Shown here one piece after another: positions 60,710-64,000 of a DNA stretch of 64,000 nucleotides (its first letter is position 1; every line of letters begins with the position of its first letter). The stretch is from Streptomyces sp. NL15-2K. Lineage in GTDB: Bacteria; Actinomycetota; Actinomycetes; Streptomycetales; Streptomycetaceae. Location of the stretch: positions 10,725,001 to 10,789,000 of the forward strand of contig NZ_CP130630.1 of NCBI RefSeq assembly GCF_030551255.1, read 5' to 3'. Made by a program: the position numbers and the translations under genes. The notes under the pieces were generated by a model. That model had not been told where the DNA came from. It saw only the letters and a program-made list of their open reading frames with translations, and did not search any database.

Positions 60710-61867
60710 ATGACCGCCGTCTCCTTGGGTGTCCCCGAGGTCCCGGTCCGGCCCATCGCCGAGCGGCGCGTGTCGCGACGTATCGAGGTCGGGCCGGTGG
60801 CGGTCGGGGGCGGGGCCCCGGTGTCGGTGCAGTCGATGACGACGACCCGTACGTCCGACATCGGCGCCACCCTGCAGCAGATCGCGGAACTCACCGCCTC
60901 CGGCTGCCAGATCGTCCGCGTCGCCTGCCCCACGCAGGACGACGCGGACGCCCTCGCGACCATCGCGCGCAAGTCGCAGATCCCGGTGATCGCGGACATC
61001 CACTTCCAGCCCAAGTACGTCTTCGCCGCGATCGAGGCCGGCTGTGCCGCCGTACGCGTCAATCCCGGCAACATCAAGCAGTTCGACGACAAGGTGAAGG
61101 AGATCGCGCGGGCCGCGAAGGACCACGGCACACCGATCCGGATCGGGGTCAACGCGGGCTCGCTCGACAGGCGGCTGCTGCAGAAGTACGGCAAGGCGAC
61201 GCCCGAGGCGCTCGTGGAGTCGGCGCTGTGGGAGGCGTCGTTGTTCGAGGAGCACGACTTCCGGGACATCAAGATCTCGGTGAAGCACAACGACCCCGTG
61301 GTGATGGTCAACGCCTACACGCTGCTCGCCGAGCAGTGCGACTACCCACTGCACCTGGGGGTCACGGAGGCCGGTCCCGCCTTCCAGGGGACCGTCAAGT
61401 CGGCCGTGGCCTTCGGGGCGTTGTTGTCACGAGGCATCGGGGACACCATCCGGGTGTCCCTGAGCGCCCCGCCCGCCGAGGAGGTCAAGGTCGGCATCCA
61501 GATCCTTGAGTCGCTGAACCTCAGGCAGCGGCGGCTGGAGATCGTGTCCTGCCCGTCCTGCGGGCGCGCCCAGGTCGACGTCTACAAGCTGGCCGACGAG
61601 GTCACCGCAGGGCTGGAGGGCATGGAGGTCCCCTTGCGCGTCGCGGTCATGGGCTGTGTGGTGAACGGACCCGGCGAGGCACGGGAGGCCGATCTGGGAG
61701 TCGCCTCCGGCAACGGCAAGGGGCAGATCTTCGTCAAGGGCGAGGTCATCAAGACCGTGCCCGAGTCGAAGATCGTCGAGACCTTGATCGAGGAGGCGAT
61801 GAAGATCGCCGAGCAGATGGAGCAGGACGGCGTCGCGTCGGGGGAGCCGGCCGTCACCGTGAGTTGA
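60710..61867 (+). CDS. ispG: 4-hydroxy-3-methylbut-2-en-1-yl diphosphate synthase
   Basis: 385-residue IspG/GcpE, the MEP-pathway iron-sulfur enzyme that makes HMBPP. The TIM-barrel part starts [21 protein letters not shown] (about 38-58); the C-terminal cluster domain has [11 protein letters not shown] (two Cys, about 281-291) and [20 protein letters not shown] (the third Cys and conserved NGPGE Glu, about 311-330). It lies in the hopanoid operon with dxs, so it probably duplicates a housekeeping copy elsewhere. The ATG at 60710 has a poor binding site and may be coupled to hpnH. Confidence 0.94.
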   Translation: MTAVSLGVPEVPVRPIAERRVSRRIEVGPVAVGGGAPVSVQSMTTTRTSDIGATLQQIAELTASGCQIVRVACPTQDDADALATIARKSQIPVIADIHFQPKYVFAAIEAGCAAVRVNPGNIKQFDDKVKEIARAAKDHGTPIRIGVNAGSLDRRLLQKYGKATPEALVESALWEASLFEEHDFRDIKISVKHNDPVVMVNAYTLLAEQCDYPLHLGVTEAGPAFQGTVKSAVAFGALLSRGIGDTIRVSLSAPPAEEVKVGIQILESLNLRQRRLEIVSCPSCGRAQVDVYKLADEVTAGLEGMEVPLRVAVMGCVVNGPGEAREADLGVASGNGKGQIFVKGEVIKTVPESKIVETLIEEAMKIAEQMEQDGVASGEPAVTVS

Positions 61868-61894
61868 ACAGCACGGACCTGGAGGGGGCCCGAC

Positions 61895-63790
61895 GTGACG
61901 ATTCTGGAGAACATCCGGGGACCACGCGACCTGAAGGCGCTGTCCGAGGCGGAACTCGGTGAACTGTCCGAAGAGATCAGGGAGTTCCTGGTGCACGCGG
62001 TCGCCAGGACCGGCGGACACCTCGGGCCCAATCTGGGGGTGGTGGAACTGTCCATCGCGCTCCACCGGGTCTTCGAGTCACCGGTCGACCGCATCCTGTG
62101 GGACACCGGCCACCAGAGCTACGTACACAAACTACTGACGGGTCGTCAGGACTTCTCCAAGCTGCGCGGCAAGGGCGGCCTGTCCGGCTACCCCTCGCGC
62201 GAGGAGTCCGAGCACGACGTCATCGAGAACAGCCACGCCTCCACCGCGCTCGGCTGGGCCGACGGGCTCGCCAAGGCCCGGCAGGTGCAGGGGGAGAAGG
62301 GGCACGTTGTCGCGGTCATCGGTGACGGGGCGCTCACCGGCGGTATGGCCTGGGAGGCGCTGAACAACATCGCGGCCGCCAAGGACCGGCCGCTGATCAT
62401 CGTCGTCAACGACAACGAGCGGTCGTACGCGCCCACCATCGGCGGCCTCGCCAACCACCTGGCCACCCTGCGCACGACCGACGGCTACGAGAAGGTCCTG
62501 GCATGGGGCAAGGACGTACTGCAGCGAACTCCGGTCGTGGGCAACACGATCTACGAGTCGCTGCACGGCGCCAAGAAGGGCTTCAAGGACGCCTTCGCGC
62601 CCCAGGGCATGTTCGAGGACCTCGGTCTGAAGTACGTCGGCCCCATCGACGGCCACGACCTCAAGGCCGTCGAATCGGCGCTCCGGCGCGCGAAACGCTT
62701 CCACGGACCGGTGCTGATCCACTGCCTGACCGAGAAGGGACGCGGCTACGAACCCGCCCTCGCCCACGAGGAGGACCACTTCCACACCGTCGGCGTGATG
62801 GACCCGCTGACCTGCGAGCCGCTGACGCCGTCGGGCGGGCCGTCCTGGACCTCGGTGTTCGGCGACGAGATCGTCCGGATCGGCGAGGAGCGGGACGATG
62901 TCGTGGCGATCACGGCGGCCATGCTGCACCCGGTGGGGCTGGGCAAGTTCGCGGCCCGCTTCCCGGACCGGGTGTGGGACGTCGGCATCGCCGAGCAGCA
63001 CGCCGCCGTCTCCGCGGCCGGCCTCGCTACGGGCGGGCTGCACCCGGTCGTCGCCGTCTACGCCACCTTCCTCAACCGGGCCTTCGACCAACTCCTGATG
63101 GACGTGGCACTGCACCGCTGCGGGGTCACGTTCGTGCTGGACCGGGCCGGCGTGACGGGTGTCGACGGCGCCTCGCACAACGGCATGTGGGACCTGTCGG
63201 TCCTCCAGGTCGTGCCCGGCCTGAGGATCGCCGCGCCGCGCGACGCCGACCAGCTGCGGGCCCAGCTGCGGGAGGCGGTCGCGGTGGACGACGCGCCGAC
63301 GCTCGTCCGTTTCCCGAAGGAGTCGGTGGGACCCGAGATCCCGGCGATCGACCGGGTGGGCGGCCTGGACGTCCTGCACCGCGCGGACCGGCCCGAGGTG
63401 CTGCTGGTCGCGGTCGGCGTCATGGCGCCGGTGTGCCTGCAGGCCGCCGAGCTGTTGGAGGCCCGGGGCCTCGCGTGCACGGTCGTCGACCCCCGGTGGG
63501 TCAAGCCCGTCGACCCGGCGCTCCCGCACCTGGCGGCCGAGCACCGGCTGGTCGCCGTCGTCGAGGACAACAGCCGCGCGTCCGGGGTCGGGGCCGCCGT
63601 GGCACTGGCGCTGAGCGACGCCGAAGTCGACGTCCCCGTACGGCGGTTCGGGATCCCCGAGCAGTTCCTCACGCACGCCAAGCGCGGGGAGGTGCTCGCC
63701 GACATCGGGCTCACCCCCGTCGAGGTCGCCGGGCGGATCAGCGCGAGCCTGGCCGTCAAGGAAGAGCTGTCCAGGGAGCAACAGGGATGA
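61895..63790 (+). CDS. dxs: 1-deoxy-D-xylulose-5-phosphate synthase
   Basis: 631-residue thiamine-diphosphate transketolase-like enzyme and entry step of the MEP pathway (pyruvate plus glyceraldehyde-3-phosphate). [12 protein letters not shown] is close to the start ([13 protein letters not shown]), with [18 protein letters not shown], the TPP motif [18 protein letters not shown] (about 148-165), then [23 protein letters not shown]. The transketolase C-domain includes [16 protein letters not shown] and [15 protein letters not shown] start at 61895 follows GGAGGGG. Likely an additional copy dedicated to hopanoid precursor supply. The stop is inside a 23-bp duplication before the aminotransferase. 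Confidence 0.95.
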   Translation: MTILENIRGPRDLKALSEAELGELSEEIREFLVHAVARTGGHLGPNLGVVELSIALHRVFESPVDRILWDTGHQSYVHKLLTGRQDFSKLRGKGGLSGYPSREESEHDVIENSHASTALGWADGLAKARQVQGEKGHVVAVIGDGALTGGMAWEALNNIAAAKDRPLIIVVNDNERSYAPTIGGLANHLATLRTTDGYEKVLAWGKDVLQRTPVVGNTIYESLHGAKKGFKDAFAPQGMFEDLGLKYVGPIDGHDLKAVESALRRAKRFHGPVLIHCLTEKGRGYEPALAHEEDHFHTVGVMDPLTCEPLTPSGGPSWTSVFGDEIVRIGEERDDVVAITAAMLHPVGLGKFAARFPDRVWDVGIAEQHAAVSAAGLATGGLHPVVAVYATFLNRAFDQLLMDVALHRCGVTFVLDRAGVTGVDGASHNGMWDLSVLQVVPGLRIAAPRDADQLRAQLREAVAVDDAPTLVRFPKESVGPEIPAIDRVGGLDVLHRADRPEVLLVAVGVMAPVCLQAAELLEARGLACTVVDPRWVKPVDPALPHLAAEHRLVAVVEDNSRASGVGAAVALALSDAEVDVPVRRFGIPEQFLTHAKRGEVLADIGLTPVEVAGRISASLAVKEELSREQQG

Positions 63791-63815
63791 CCTCCAAGGA
63801 GCAACAGGCATGACC
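63775..63815 (+). repeat. 23-bp-period duplication spanning the dxs stop and the next start
   Basis: GGAGCAACAGGGATGACC (63775-63792) is repeated as GGAGCAACAGGCATGACC (63798-63815) with one difference. Each copy contains a binding-site-like GGAG and an ATG. The first ATG (63787) opens an 8-codon frame that ends at TGA 63811-63813, and the second (63810) starts the aminotransferase. Confidence 0.8.
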
Positions 63816-64000
63816 ACCGCCAAATCCGCGTCGTCCTCCTCGCAGGCCGGGGAGTTCGACCTCGGCGCGCTGCTGGCCGAGCGCGGAGCCGAGCGCTACG
63901 AGCTGCACACCAGGCACCTCAACCACCAGCTCCCGCGCATGCTGCACACCATCGGCTTCGACAAGGTCTACGAGCGTGCCGAGGGCGCCTACTTCTGGGA
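63810..64000 (+). CDS. HpnO-type class III aminotransferase (5' part)
   Basis: The window ends 63 codons into this gene. Visible residues include FDLGALLAERGAERYELHTR, LNHQLPRMLHTIGFDKVYER and AEGAYFWD, the N-terminus of the aspartate aminotransferase-family enzymes found in hopanoid operons (HpnO), which convert ribosylhopane to aminobacteriohopanetriol. The catalytic Lys lies outside. Preceded by the GGAG of the duplicated segment. Its place right after dxs fits the known S. coelicolor order. Confidence 0.75.
   Translation, partial: MTTAKSASSSSQAGEFDLGALLAERGAERYELHTRHLNHQLPRMLHTIGFDKVYERAEGAYFW

Overview
The window is a high-GC actinobacterial chromosome segment, almost certainly from a Streptomyces. 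The signs are strong third-position GC codon bias, many GTG and a few TTG starts, a sporulation-specific SsgA-like protein, an SCO6745-family protein, an LPFR small protein and a full hopanoid operon. The gene order matches what I remember of the right part of the S. coelicolor chromosome (about SCO6715 to SCO6769). That is recollection, not a search result.

Layout. 1-6650: gene tail, tRNA-Trp-like gene, acyl-ACP desaturase with a triple-repeat operator, a dimethylarginine hydrolase, and an antibiotic-resistance-type pair (ABC-F protein plus short UvrA-like protein) behind a canonical promoter and an attenuator-like leader. 6650-13460: small housekeeping and developmental genes (GPP34, PEP-mutase family, SsgA-like, endonuclease V, YciI, YjbR). 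13590-20077: a fatty-acid degradation operon (CoA transferase/racemase, acyl-CoA dehydrogenase, thiolase, FadB/FadJ fusion) with a convergent MerR regulator. 20192-23038: an amino-acid permease lacking its first membrane helix, behind a structured leader, then a macro-domain protein and an arginase-family enzyme. 23129-28060: three exported peptidases (M1, S15, M14). 28074-39271: D-amino-acid oxidase, ABC-F, Tex, regulators, DJ-1 proteins and minisatellites. 39516-41680: an anti-sigma-type ATPase gene whose stop codon lies in the target duplication of an intact IS701-like element, next to a MITE-like 232-bp inverted repeat. 41680-44553: IPP isomerase, cation efflux, GalE.

44846-51879 holds the most interesting system: a seven-gene operon with two CDP-alcohol phosphotransferases, a LicC-like cytidylyltransferase, a glycerol-1-phosphate-dehydrogenase-like enzyme, a glycosyltransferase and a TagGH/Wzm-Wzt-type ABC exporter. 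It reads as a pathway for making and exporting a phospho-alcohol (perhaps glycerol-1-phosphate) glycopolymer or glycolipid head group. The product is inferred, not shown.

52205-64000 is the hopanoid operon: a short leader ORF, hpnC, hpnD, a small ORF carrying a hairpin insertion, hpnE, a polyprenyl diphosphate synthase, shc, hpnG, hpnH, extra copies of ispG and dxs, and the start of an hpnO-type aminotransferase. With idi at 41680 it supplies and uses isoprenoid precursors for membrane hopanoids.
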